A stretch of DNA of 64,000 nucleotides from Paenibacillus mesophilus. Its GTDB lineage: Bacteria; Bacillota; Bacilli; Paenibacillales; NBRC-103111. The stretch is taken from the NCBI RefSeq assembly GCF_005938385.1, contig NZ_VCRA01000006.1, positions 186,001 through 250,000 of the forward strand. Reading direction: 5' to 3'. Below are positions 26,524 through 35,800 of this stretch, one piece after another. Under the pieces are notes generated by a model. That model did no database searches, was not told the DNA's origin, and saw only the letters and a list, made by a program, of their open reading frames with translations. Position numbers and translations under genes: made by a program. How positions within the stretch are numbered: the stretch's first letter is position 1; each line of letters begins with the position of its first letter.

Positions 26524-27321
26524 TTAAATAACCGCCACCATCCATTTGATCCAATAGGCGGCCGGCACCAGCAATATTTGTGCAAGAACGGTTCCCGCCA
26601 AGCGGGACACCATAAGCAGCCCGAAAATTTTGTGCAGGGCGGCGGCATCTTGTTCTCCTCTAAGAACTTTGTCCGTAATTAAAGCGATTTGCGGATCGAT
26701 GAGCACCGTCAGCAAAATAGTGGCCAATCCGTTAATCAGTCCCGAAGACTGGGAGGCGGCGATCGAATGCTCCGTTGTCAGTGTCGAGGCAAGCAGAGCG
26801 GCCAACACGCCGATCGTGTAAATGGCGGTAACCAAGCAATTGAGAATAACGAGCCTTTTCGGTATGCCTCCGATTCTAAGACGCGATAGCATGGACAGCT
26901 TGGGGCGGCGTAAATGACGGCGGGCGTTGTTGATCTTTTGCAAAGAAACCGAAGAACGAACCATCTGGGGAATCGACCCGGCTACCTCCAGACTGGATAT
27001 CGCTCTGGAAGCCAGCATGACGGCGGACGGGAACAGAAGCAAAGCCATTAACGTCCCCGCCGTAGCGGCGCCGATCATAATCCGGAACTGGTCAATCAGC
27101 TGATAATCCGCGTGTTGTTTGGCGAAGTCTATGATTTTGCCGGTAAGCGGAGCCTGGACCATGTTGGCGGTTCTTGAGACCAAGAGGATGATGCCGGCCA
27201 GCGACAAGGCGACCGCCAATTTTCCCAAACGTACTCCCGCCAAGCGAAGGGAATAGGTAAGTGTCTCGGCGAGATGGATGATAAAGGTAAACAATGAAAC
27301 AATCAGCACTTGTTCTGCCAT
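26524..27321 (-). CDS. amj: Alternate lipid II flippase Amj
   Basis: 265-residue polytopic membrane protein of the DUF2837/Amj family, which can substitute for MurJ in moving lipid II across the membrane during cell-wall synthesis. The N-terminal EQVLIVSLFTFIIHLAETLTYS and the segments RLAGVRLGKLAVALSL and QAPLTGKIIDFA are characteristic. It stands alone on the minus strand. In Bacillus subtilis the homologue ydaH is induced by envelope stress; no such promoter was recognised here. Confidence 0.85.
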   Translation of the reverse strand: MAEQVLIVSLFTFIIHLAETLTYSLRLAGVRLGKLAVALSLAGIILLVSRTANMVQAPLTGKIIDFAKQHADYQLIDQFRIMIGAATAGTLMALLLFPSAVMLASRAISSLEVAGSIPQMVRSSVSLQKINNARRHLRRPKLSMLSRLRIGGIPKRLVILNCLVTAIYTIGVLAALLASTLTTEHSIAASQSSGLINGLATILLTVLIDPQIALITDKVLRGEQDAAALHKIFGLLMVSRLAGTVLAQILLVPAAYWIKWMVAVI

Positions 27322-27381
27322 TTCACACCCCTCTTCTATCGGCAGCCTCTCGTGAAATAGCCGCCTTCCTGGATACCCGTG

Positions 27382-28116
27382 TCAGGACAGCAGCGGAATC
27401 CGCCCTTTGTATTTCGCGATGAGCTCCTCGTTATGCGCATCCGCACCGTCGATATTTCCGCTTAAAAATACCGGCGGCTCTACGCCGCGCTCCGCCAGCA
27501 GGGCGACAGCTTGCGCCAGCACGGCGTTAAGTATAGCGGCGCCGACGACTGTCGAGGTCGGCGTAAACGGCACCTTCACCCGTTCATGGGTCAGCACGGC
27601 ATCGCCTTTCACCGCCTTGTTGTCGATGGCCAGATCGACCGCATCGGATAAACGCTGTCCGCTTGCATGGCGCGAAGGCTGGCTGTGTGAATATTCGATC
27701 GAGGTGATTCCGATCGTATACGCTCCCTTCGCTTTCGCCGCCAATGCAACATCGACCGGCACCGGATTGCGTCCCGATGTAGACAAGACGAACATGACCT
27801 CGCCCTTGCGGATGTCCTGTTCGTCCATGAACAGGCCGGCCAAACCGTTCCGCCTTTCCAGTTCCGAAGACCGTACAGCCCCTTCATGCAGCATGAGCGG
27901 CTCATAGAATATGGGCCGCACCGGAACAAGCCCGCCGGCGCGGTAAAACACTTCCTCCGTCAAAATATGCGAATGTCCGCAGCCGAACAAATGCACGACG
28001 CCTCCGTCGGCGATACAATCGGCTACCTTGGCGGCAGCCAGCTTCATTCGTTCCGCTTCGGCTGCCAACACTTTTTGCAGCATCGTTTCAATCGCTTGGA
28101 AATACGTTTCAATCAC
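27382..28116 (-). CDS. SIS-domain sugar isomerase-like protein (UPF0309)
   Basis: 244 residues with a sugar isomerase fold binding phosphosugars. Visible are HLFGCGHSHILTEEVF near residue 43 and LSTSGRNPVPVDVAL near 111, the phosphosugar-loop signature of SIS domains, and the long VKGDAVLTHERVKVPFTPTSTVVGAAILN typical of UPF0309, written here only as its key words VKGDAVL and FTPTSTVVG. The exact reaction is unknown. It is transcribed toward amj with a 60-bp gap and could share its transcript. Confidence 0.8.
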   Translation of the reverse strand: MIETYFQAIETMLQKVLAAEAERMKLAAAKVADCIADGGVVHLFGCGHSHILTEEVFYRAGGLVPVRPIFYEPLMLHEGAVRSSELERRNGLAGLFMDEQDIRKGEVMFVLSTSGRNPVPVDVALAAKAKGAYTIGITSIEYSHSQPSRHASGQRLSDAVDLAIDNKAVKGDAVLTHERVKVPFTPTSTVVGAAILNAVLAQAVALLAERGVEPPVFLSGNIDGADAHNEELIAKYKGRIPLLS

Positions 28117-28219
28117 GGCTGTCCCTCATTTCGTCCCTGTCATGCCCGTTTCGCTTGTGATCGTACCGCTATTGTAGCCATGTCTCTATACGTTTGCAAG
28201 GTTGAACGTGTTTAATAAC

Positions 28220-28299
28220 CTTACCATAGTCAGTATAATACTTGATACCCATTTTATTTCATGGTAATATATCAATTATCATAACCTGACTACAGTAAG
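28220..28299 (+). promoter_or_regulatory. tetR-MATE promoter flanked by an inverted repeat
   Basis: TTGATA (28242-28247), 17-base spacer, TAATAT (28265-28270) form a good promoter. CTTACCATAGTCAG (28220-28233) upstream and CTGACTACAGTAAG (28286-28299) downstream are inverted copies matching at 12 of 14 positions, a layout suited to repression by the TetR protein binding both sides. Confidence 0.7.
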
Positions 28300-28333
28300 T
28301 TAATTCGGTTAAATGAGAATTAGGGGGATCATG

Positions 28334-28909
28334 ATGAGCCGAAGGGAAGAGATCAAGAAGATCGCGGTCGAGCACCTGCTGCAGTACGGCTACGAGGGGA
28401 CGAAACTTGCGGACATCGCCGATGATGTCGGGATTAAGAAGCAGTCGATGTATGCTCATTTCGAAAGCAAGAAAGACCTCGTGATCGAAATCCACGAGGA
28501 AGCGACGAAACAGGAAATTGCGTTCCTGACTACCTTCTTCACCGAACATAAAGGACAGCCGCTTCGGAAGCTGGTCGATCGATTCGTTGTCGAAATGAGA
28601 GACCGTTATGCGGAGAACCGCAACGTCAAGCTGATGTTCCTGATGGCATTCATGCCGCCCGAGCAGCTTCAAGAATTGTTCTTAACGATGTACGAGCTGT
28701 ACTCGCATCATCTGCTTCATCTGCTGGAGCTTGCCTTCCAGCACGACTCCGCGATCAAAGTGAATCCGAAGGATGGCGCATTGGCCGTCCATACGATCTA
28801 CGAGGGATTGACCGCGAAGCTTATTTTCGGCAGCCCGGACTATTATATTCAAGCCTCGGAAGCGACATTCACCTTATTATGGAAAGGGCTGCTTCACGGG
28901 GATTCCTAA
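28334..28909 (+). CDS. TetR-family transcriptional regulator
   Basis: About 191 residues: N-terminal TetR helix-turn-helix (AVEHLLQYGYEGTKLADIADDVGIKKQSMYAHFESKK, key elements YEGTKLADIADDVG and SMYAHF) and an all-helical ligand-binding half. GGGGG upstream suits either of two adjacent ATGs (28331, 28334). It sits 13 bp before a MATE efflux gene and is expected to repress that operon, with the inverted repeat at 28220-28299 as operator. The ligand is unknown, likely a compound exported by the pump. Confidence 0.9.
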   Translation: MSRREEIKKIAVEHLLQYGYEGTKLADIADDVGIKKQSMYAHFESKKDLVIEIHEEATKQEIAFLTTFFTEHKGQPLRKLVDRFVVEMRDRYAENRNVKLMFLMAFMPPEQLQELFLTMYELYSHHLLHLLELAFQHDSAIKVNPKDGALAVHTIYEGLTAKLIFGSPDYYIQASEATFTLLWKGLLHGDS

Positions 28910-28922
28910 GTAGAGGTGTACT

Positions 28923-30281
28923 ATGCTTAAAGAAAACAACAGCTTGCAGTCCCTGGAAACCGATTCCGTGGGAAAAGTATTCGTCCGTTACTTGATTCCG
29001 TCGTTGATCGGCATGTTTATGATGTCCGTTAACGTGGTCGTTGACGGAATTTTCGTAGGGCACCGTTTCGGCGAGGTGGCGCTGGCGGGGGTAAACGTCG
29101 CGGTTCCGGTATTTTCGATTTTTATCGCGATCTCGTTATGGGTCGGCATCGGTGGAGCGGCTCTGTATTCCAGAAGTATGGGGGCGAAGGAGTACGGGCA
29201 AGCGAGGACCGTGTTCACCCATTCGCTCACGCTCATATTCAGCTTGACTTTGCTGCTGGCCGCCGCGGCTTTTCTGTTCCGCGAGAAGCTGGCGGTGTTC
29301 CTCGGCGCCAATGACGAGACGATGCCGTACGTCATGGATTATATGAGCGTGTTGCTCGCATGCGGGTTCGCCATAACGGTTCAGAACGCGTTCAGCGTAT
29401 TCGTCCGCAATGACGGCAATCCGAATCTGTCCATGATCTCCCTGCTCGTAACCGCCGTATGCAATATTATTTTGAACTATGTCCTGCTGTTCATCTTGGA
29501 TTTCGGCGTGTCCGGCTCCGCCTGGGCACTGGTCGGCGCAGCAGTCGTCGGAGCGTGCGTACTGTTCACGCACTTCCTGCGCAAAGACAGCACGCTCCGT
29601 TTCGTCAAACCGCGCTTGTCTTGGAAGCTTGCGAAGAGCACGTTCGCGATCGGCTTTCCGAGCTTTATCGCGGAAATCGGGATTGCCGTCTTCACGGCGG
29701 GATATAACATGGCCATGGTACGTTGGGCCGGAACGGTCGGCGTATCCGCCTTCTCCATTCTGAATTACGCGCACAGCGTCATGCTTATGCTGTTCCTCGG
29801 CATGGGCTCGGCCGTGCAGCCGCTCATCAGCTACTACCGGGGCGCGAAGCTGTACGCCCGGCAGCGGGAAACGATCCGGATCGCCGTCCTCACGGCGTTC
29901 GGAACCGGGCTCGGCCTCTTCCTGATCGGACTGTTCGCGGCCGGCGGCATCGTCTCCTTGTTCGGGACGTTCGCCGATGAAGTCAGAAGGCTGGCGGTCA
30001 CCGGCATTCGGCTATTCTTCATCGCCTACTTGTTCATGGGCGTGAACTTCGTCATGATGACGTATTTTCAAGCGACCGACCAAGTGAGGATGGCTACCTG
30101 GATTACCGTCGCCCGGGAAATGCTGCTGATGGTCGCCCTGCTGTTCACGCTGCCGCACGTGCTCGGCACGACCGGAATATGGCTCGCCATCCCGCTCTCG
30201 GAGCTTATCGTACTGCTCACGGTGTACGCGTATATCCGTCGGCGTTCGCGGAGGCGGCTTGCCGCGCAGCCTGTCTCGTGA
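28923..30281 (+). CDS. MATE-family multidrug efflux transporter
   Basis: 452 residues with twelve membrane segments; Na+ or H+ antiporter of the MepA-like branch that exports cationic drugs. N-terminal motif MMSVNVVVDGIFVGHRFG and the AGVNVAVPV block are typical; the second half repeats the pattern. AGAGGTG precedes the ATG. It forms an operon with the upstream tetR gene. Confidence 0.92.
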   Translation: MLKENNSLQSLETDSVGKVFVRYLIPSLIGMFMMSVNVVVDGIFVGHRFGEVALAGVNVAVPVFSIFIAISLWVGIGGAALYSRSMGAKEYGQARTVFTHSLTLIFSLTLLLAAAAFLFREKLAVFLGANDETMPYVMDYMSVLLACGFAITVQNAFSVFVRNDGNPNLSMISLLVTAVCNIILNYVLLFILDFGVSGSAWALVGAAVVGACVLFTHFLRKDSTLRFVKPRLSWKLAKSTFAIGFPSFIAEIGIAVFTAGYNMAMVRWAGTVGVSAFSILNYAHSVMLMLFLGMGSAVQPLISYYRGAKLYARQRETIRIAVLTAFGTGLGLFLIGLFAAGGIVSLFGTFADEVRRLAVTGIRLFFIAYLFMGVNFVMMTYFQATDQVRMATWITVAREMLLMVALLFTLPHVLGTTGIWLAIPLSELIVLLTVYAYIRRRSRRRLAAQPVS

Positions 30282-30310
30282 CGCTTCGCAAACACCATCC
30301 GCCGAAGACC

Positions 30311-30374
30311 AGAGACCCTTATTCGGAGCCGCCTCCCGCGTGCGGGGCCGATTTTCTTCAAACTAAGGGTCTCT
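30311..30374. repeat. 11-bp inverted repeat enclosing a GC-rich hairpin between convergent genes
   Basis: AGAGACCCTTA (30311-30321) and TAAGGGTCTCT (30364-30374) are perfect complements; CCCGC/GCGGG lies inside. No T tract follows, but its place between the MATE and TIM-barrel genes suggests termination in both directions. Confidence 0.6.
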
Positions 30375-30399
30375 ATAACGGCTGCCAAAGGCTTTTTAT

Positions 30400-31233
30400 T
30401 TAAATCAACCTCTCCACAATCCCCCGAATATGCTCGATCGACTGTTTGGCATAGTTGTCATATATCGCACCCGATCCGTTCTGCTCCGCCGCCTTGTACG
30501 GATTGGATACCCGCGGCAGAAACTCCATCGTCACGTTCCCCCGGTATCCGAGCTCGATCAGCGTGCGGAACACTTCGGTAAAATCGGTTTGACCGAGACC
30601 CGCCGCTTCCCGCGTATTGTCGGCGATATGGACGTGGGCCAAGTACGGGGCAATATCCCGTAAGGCTTCGCTATGATTGCGCTCCTCGATGTTCATATGG
30701 AACAAATCCGCCATGACTCCTACGCTGGCGACATTTACGGCTTCCGCCAGCTGCTTGGCCGCCGCCAGTGTGTTCACCAAATACGTCTCAAACCGGTTCA
30801 GCGCTTCGATCGCGAGTCGGATTTTTTTCGTATGCGCGTATTCCCCCGCTTCTTGCAGGCTTCGGACCACATTGGCCCACTCGTCCTGACGGGCCGTAAT
30901 CGGACCGTTCTTGCCGACCGGCGTAGGGACGACGATGACAACCGAGGCTCCCAGCCGTTGCGCCATATCTACGCAATCCTTTACATATTGAATCGCACCC
31001 CGCCTTACCTCCGGATCGGGATGCGACAAATCGCGCTCCGCGGTGTAGATGCCGCATATGGAAGTACAGATGAGACCGTGCCGCTTCATTTGCTCCTGAA
31101 GCTTATTGAAGTCGAGCTTTGCCGGCTCGCCTGCGAGCTCGACGCCGTCATACCCGAACCGGCGCAGCCGCTGCAGGCTCGTCTCCATCGGTTCATTTCC
31201 GAAAATCCATTGTGTCGCGCTATAGGTAAACAT
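30400..31233 (-). CDS. Sugar phosphate isomerase/epimerase, TIM barrel (AP endonuclease 2 family)
   Basis: 277-residue xylose-isomerase-like TIM barrel. Recognisable strands carry metal-site residues: GVELAGEP, IAIEALNRFETY (read LAIEALNRFE), VGVMADLFHMNIEE and HVHIADNTREAAGLGQ, FTVTMEFLPR-type ending (VTMEFLPR). Family members interconvert keto sugars or inosose derivatives. No sugar catabolic gene is adjacent, so the substrate remains open. Followed 30 bp upstream by the GNAT gene, which may be in the same transcript. Confidence 0.85.
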   Translation of the reverse strand: MFTYSATQWIFGNEPMETSLQRLRRFGYDGVELAGEPAKLDFNKLQEQMKRHGLICTSICGIYTAERDLSHPDPEVRRGAIQYVKDCVDMAQRLGASVVIVVPTPVGKNGPITARQDEWANVVRSLQEAGEYAHTKKIRLAIEALNRFETYLVNTLAAAKQLAEAVNVASVGVMADLFHMNIEERNHSEALRDIAPYLAHVHIADNTREAAGLGQTDFTEVFRTLIELGYRGNVTMEFLPRVSNPYKAAEQNGSGAIYDNYAKQSIEHIRGIVERLI

Positions 31234-31263
31234 ATTCCTTCCCCCTCATCCGTCAAAGGCTGC

Positions 31264-31716
31264 CTACAAATCTTGACTAAGTCGCACCATATCCCGAAGC
31301 CGAATGCCGTTCTCGTAAATTTCCTCTTCATAGTGCCGGACGAAGAAGTCTCTGTCGATTCCGGTCATGCGGAAGCCGCATTTTTGATAGAGCGCCAATT
31401 GGACGACGCCGGTGCTTCCCGTTCCGACTTCGATCGTCCGATAGCCCTGCGCCCTCGCTTGCTCGACGGCATGCAGCACCAATCGCTTGCCTATCCCTTT
31501 CCCCTGCTCATTCTCGCTGACGGCCACATTGACCAGTTCCACCGTCTCGGGCCTTGTCGGCAGCAGTACGTAGACGCCTATAACGCTGTCGGCCTGAACA
31601 GCGACGAAGCATTGCCCTCTGGCGGTATATTCCTCGACCAGCGTCCGGGAAGGATCGGCCAGCAGCAGCAGTTCCATCGGAAGCGCTTCGGCCTTAGCCA
31701 GCTTTCTAATATGCAT
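31264..31716 (-). CDS. GNAT-family N-acetyltransferase
   Basis: 150 residues with the acetyl-CoA binding segment SENEQGKGIGKRLVLHAVEQA (motif QGKGIGKRL) and the downstream YQKCGFRMTGIDRDFF. The closest resemblance is to small GNAT proteins of the YvbK type. The acceptor is unknown. Confidence 0.88.
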   Translation of the reverse strand: MHIRKLAKAEALPMELLLLADPSRTLVEEYTARGQCFVAVQADSVIGVYVLLPTRPETVELVNVAVSENEQGKGIGKRLVLHAVEQARAQGYRTIEVGTGSTGVVQLALYQKCGFRMTGIDRDFFVRHYEEEIYENGIRLRDMVRLSQDL

Positions 31717-31744
31717 TCTATTCTCCCCTTCACCGCTGTTGGGC

Positions 31745-32152
31745 TTATTCCCTTTTATCCGGACGTTTCAATGCCCATTTTTTGCGGCCTGACAGGTGCC
31801 TCTTCAGTTCTACGCTTGGTATCGTTCCAAGCTTCTTGAAACGCCGATCCGCAAGCTTAAAAACCATGTCATCGGAGCGTCGCTCGATGGCCAGAATATA
31901 TACGATCCGGAGAATATCTACGGTTTCGTTCGTTATTCGGAATATAATGCGAATTCCGGCACTTCGCAGCTTTATTTCTTTGCAGCCCGCCAGTTTCGTA
32001 TTGGAATGGTTTCCAAGTGATTTTCCTACTTCGTCCGCCCGGTATACCAACTCGTCGATGGCTGCGTTAACAACGCCTAAGACCGAATTATCCAATTGCA
32101 AATACTCTTTCTCGGCATCAACATCGAATCGAATGTCAAAACGTTCTTCCAT
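31745..32152 (-). CDS. RelE/ParE-superfamily toxin
   Basis: 135 residues with a RelE-like core: EKEYLQLDNSVLGVVNAAIDEL helices, then CKEIKLRSAGIRIIFRI and VDILRIVYILAIERR, the pattern of ribosome-dependent mRNA interferases, followed by an extended basic C-terminus (KRHLSGRKKWALKRPDKRE) that is longer than usual. The ATG overlaps the antitoxin stop codon by one base (TAATG). Likely held inactive by the upstream-encoded antitoxin. Confidence 0.85.
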   Translation of the reverse strand: MEERFDIRFDVDAEKEYLQLDNSVLGVVNAAIDELVYRADEVGKSLGNHSNTKLAGCKEIKLRSAGIRIIFRITNETVDILRIVYILAIERRSDDMVFKLADRRFKKLGTIPSVELKRHLSGRKKWALKRPDKRE

Positions 32153-32451
32153 TATTGCGGCTCACGTCGAACAGTTTTCCAAGATTTCGACTTTTCCGGA
32201 TTGCCATCCAGACGCTCTATACGTTGGAGCAAGATCCGTTCCTCTTCTTGCTGCTCCAGTTGAGACAGACGCTCGTACAGCTCTTCGAAAAGGGGATAGC
32301 CGATCAATACGGTTTCCACATTACCATTGTCCGTAATGTATTGAGGCTCACGCTGAGCTTTTTTACGAAGTTCTCCAAATCGTTTAGAGGCGTCCGTCGA
32401 GGTAATCAACTGATCGACGTGAAATGTTGGTTTCGCCATGGAATTCCCCAT
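32152..32451 (-). CDS. Phd/YefM-type antitoxin
   Basis: 99 residues with the N-terminal Phd/YefM DNA-binding pattern (ITSTDASKRFGELRKKAQREPQYITDNGNVETVLI) condensed here to STDASKRFGELRKKA and PQYITDNGNVETV, and a charged helical tail that would clamp the toxin. AAGGAG precedes the ATG at 32451; a second ATG at 32439 is also possible. Conditional cooperativity at the dyad upstream is expected from the family. Confidence 0.85.
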   Translation of the reverse strand: MGNSMAKPTFHVDQLITSTDASKRFGELRKKAQREPQYITDNGNVETVLIGYPLFEELYERLSQLEQQEEERILLQRIERLDGNPEKSKSWKTVRREPQ

Positions 32452-32494
32452 CCTTCGTTCTCCTTTTCCTAACAGTATAGTCGGTCCTTTTTAG

Positions 32495-32528
32495 ATTATA
32501 CCATGATTATCCGTACTACTTTACGGAT
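32495..32528 (-). promoter_or_regulatory. Toxin-antitoxin promoter with dyad operator
   Basis: Minus-strand TATAAT (32500-32495) is preceded by the dyad ATCCGT-N8-ACGGAT (32509-32528), which covers the spacer and -35 region, a suitable antitoxin binding site. Confidence 0.65.
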
Positions 32529-32545
32529 CTTAGTCCGCAATCATA

Positions 32546-32575
32546 AAAAAACGATCTCCATCAAGAAGATCGTTT
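32546..32575 (-). terminator. Minus-strand terminator with no obvious gene
   Basis: AAACGATCT (32549-32557) and AGATCGTTT (32567-32575) form a 9-bp stem followed on the minus strand by seven T. The only upstream minus-strand DNA is the ~280-bp region before the SLH gene, where no ORF is visible; a small RNA or antisense leader transcript is possible. Confidence 0.65.
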
Positions 32576-32858
32576 AAAGCAATTATTTTCCACGATTCCC
32601 GGTAGTACGAAGCCTCGAACGCTACCGTCTGCTTTTCAATTCATTGTATAGACCCCGCTCGCCAAATCAATCCTTCGTGAAGCAATTGAAACTTTTATAA
32701 CAACCGTCAACGGGCGGCCAGGGGCATTCCCATTTTTATGTAACCCCCCGATATGTCATCATAGTGCCAAAAACAGTCATCATCTCACCTATAAGATGCA
32801 ACCGCTCCCACCTATAATGTAAACGTATTCGAACTAACTACATATGGGAAGGTGAATT
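32576..32858. other. Upstream region of the SLH protein gene
   Basis: Contains a hairpin (GGTAG/CTACC, 32601-32626), and a duplicated CACCTATAA word (around 32792 and 32811) whose second copy provides TATAAT near 32814 as a possible -10 for the SLH gene. No gene seen. Confidence 0.45.
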
Positions 32859-35800
32859 ATGAGATCGAACGGGTACAAATGGAATGTGCTCCTCATCGTA
32901 TGCCTGCTTGTTTCGCTGCTTCCGTCTTTCGGAACGGCGGCGCAGGCGGCCGATGCGGTAAGCGCCTCCGTAACCGACGAGGTTTACGCGGTGTCGCTGG
33001 ACGGGAGCATGAAGCTGAAGGTCGATTATGTCAATTTCAACGTAAACCGGCCTACGCAGAAAACGAATTATGTGGCTCTCTATACTAGTGGGGCCGCGGT
33101 TAACTACGGGTACACAAACCATGATGTAGCCGCCCAAGCGGGCAAAGTATTCGTGAAATACGGCAATACGGCTATCATCGTAAATGCGCAAGGAGATATC
33201 GTACGCTCGGTTGGAGGTCCTTCTTGGGAGGCCGACCAATATATCGCAATCCCGGATGGCGGTTACATCCTGGTATCCAACGGCACCACACACCGCGCGC
33301 TGCTGTACGCGTTTAAAGATGGCACGATCGCCCTCGAACGCGGCGGCGCGAGAGTGACCGCAGCCGATTTCTTGAACGCTCCGTTGCTGCCAAGCCTTCA
33401 AGTGACGGCCGCTGCCGTAACGACGGTAACAACGGCTACATACAACGTGCAGGGTAAGGTGCTGAACTATACTTCCGGAACCGGGCTCGCGGTTAAAGTA
33501 GGCGACGTCGTCGCGACGATCCAAGCCGACGGAACGTTCAGCCAGACGGTTGCGCTCACCGAAGGGGCGAACAACATTGCCGTCAAGCTGCTGAAAAATG
33601 TCGATACCATTCAGGAAACCGCGCTAACGATCGTCTATCAGAAGGCGAGCGGCGATCTGATCGAGATCGAAGCGCCTCCGGCGGACATCACGATTATCGT
33701 CGAAGGTCCGAAGAAGACGATCAACTACATCGATAAAGATGTAACCGGCATTCCGAATATTATCGCTTTGTTTACAACCGAATACGGTTCGAAAATTCAA
33801 ATTGCGGCCACCAACGTCGCCCTTCAAGTCGATGCGAACGGCAAAGTGACCAAGATGATCAATGCCGCGAACGGCAACAGCACGCCGTCGTGGGTTGGCG
33901 GAGAGCTGGACATTCCGCAGGGCGGATACGTCGTCATGGCTCAGGACAACAGCTACAACACGTACGACATCAAGAAGTATTTGGCGACGAAATTCAAAGT
34001 AGGCGACACGGTCAAGCTGCGCAAAAACGGCAACGTCGTCCCTGTAACCGATCTCATGAGCGGCTCGGGCGCCATTCCTCGCCTGCAGCTCGACGGCATG
34101 ACGATGTATACGACCGCAGCGGCGAAAACGACGATCGCGGGTAAAATTACGAACCCGCAAGGCGCTTCCGTCAACATCGGCGGACAAACGGTCGTCCTGC
34201 AAGCGGACGGCACATTCAGCCACGAGACCGCTCTTGCAGCCGGACCGAACTACATCGACGTCGTGCTATCGAAGAACGGTACGCAGGTCGACAAAAAATC
34301 GGTGGTCGTCTACAGCAGACCTTCGCTGACGAACGAGAAGCAAATGATTTTGTGGGTAGACCAAGCTTCGAACGCGAAGAAATTCCAGTCGAGCGACAGC
34401 GTCCTGAACTTCCTGAAGCATGCGAAGGATGCGGGCATTACCGACATCGCGTTTGACGTCAAAGGCGTCGAAGGGTTCGTCTCTTACAAGAAGAACGATT
34501 TGACCAACCGCCCCTACGTGAGCGAGATGACCGCGGGCGACCGGAAAGGCTCCAACCCCGACCTGGATTTGCTGGAGCTGTTCCTGACACACGGCCATGC
34601 GCTCGGTTTGAAAATTCACGCGGCGTTTAACGTATTCGCCGAAGGGTCCATCGCGCTGAAAGACTTCGCGATTATCGACCAGCATCTCGACTGGGAAGAG
34701 CGGGTGTACCGCGCGGACGACAACGGAGAGATCAAGCGTCTGAGAGAGAGCGCATACGGCCAGCGCGGGCTGTCCGGCGCTTCGAACGGCGCGGTTGTGC
34801 TGTTCGTGAACCCTTCGAACGACGATGTGCGCAGCTTCCAGTTGAAAACGTTCGAAGAAGTTATGAAAAACTATGACGTGGACGGCATCATTCTCGACCG
34901 CGGCCGCTACGACAACGAAACCGCGGATTTCAGCGACGTCACGAAGGCAAAATTCGCCTCGTTCCTGCAGCAGCGCGGCAAGACATTAACGAATTGGCCA
35001 GCCGATATTTTCAAATACGTGGACGGCAAGCGTGTCGACGGTCCGCTGATCCAGGATTGGTGGGAATTCCGTTCCGGCACGATCGAGAGCTTCGTGAAAG
35101 AAACGCGCGATCTCGTCGACCGCTACACCGCTTCGAAAGGGAAAAAGATTCAAACGTCCGCCTATGTCGGAGCTTGGTACGAGTCGTATTATTTGAACGG
35201 CGTCCATTGGGGCAGCAAAAATTTCCGTTATGACAGCCGTCTGAAATTCCCTACCGATTCGATTTATACGGACGGATATTACCAAACCGGCTACATTAAC
35301 CATATGGACTTCCTGATGGTCGGCACTTACTACAGCACGACGCCGGAAATTCAACGTTATATTACGATCGACTCGATCGTCACAAACGGCGAAGTGCCGC
35401 TTTATGCGGGCATGGCGCTTGCGGACTTGCAATCTCCCGAGCTGCAGCGGGAAATTTTCCAGACGGCGATGGGCAGCTCGAACGGACTGATGCTGTTCGA
35501 CGCCTCGCTCGCGAACTGGCCGGTGGTGAAAGCTTCCATCCGCAACGAGCCGTACGTGAAAGATTACCAGATCGGCATGAGCAAGCCCGGCAATCCTTCT
35601 TCTTTTATCGAAGGCAGCTTCTATAACGTAAGCCGGAACCTCGGCGATTTGAACGTATATAACGAGGAATTCGGCACATCCACCGGCACGAACCGCTTTG
35701 GTGTCGAAGTTGTGGCGGATGCGTCGGGCAAAGTCATTAAGATGGTTAACAAATCGCAGGCGATCAACTGGAGCTGGGGCTCCCCGCAAGACAACAATAG

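Noticed and set aside
32640..32700. GTTTCAATTGCTTC on the minus strand, resembling the start of some CRISPR repeats
   Set aside because: Occurs only once, with no repeated unit and no cas genes.
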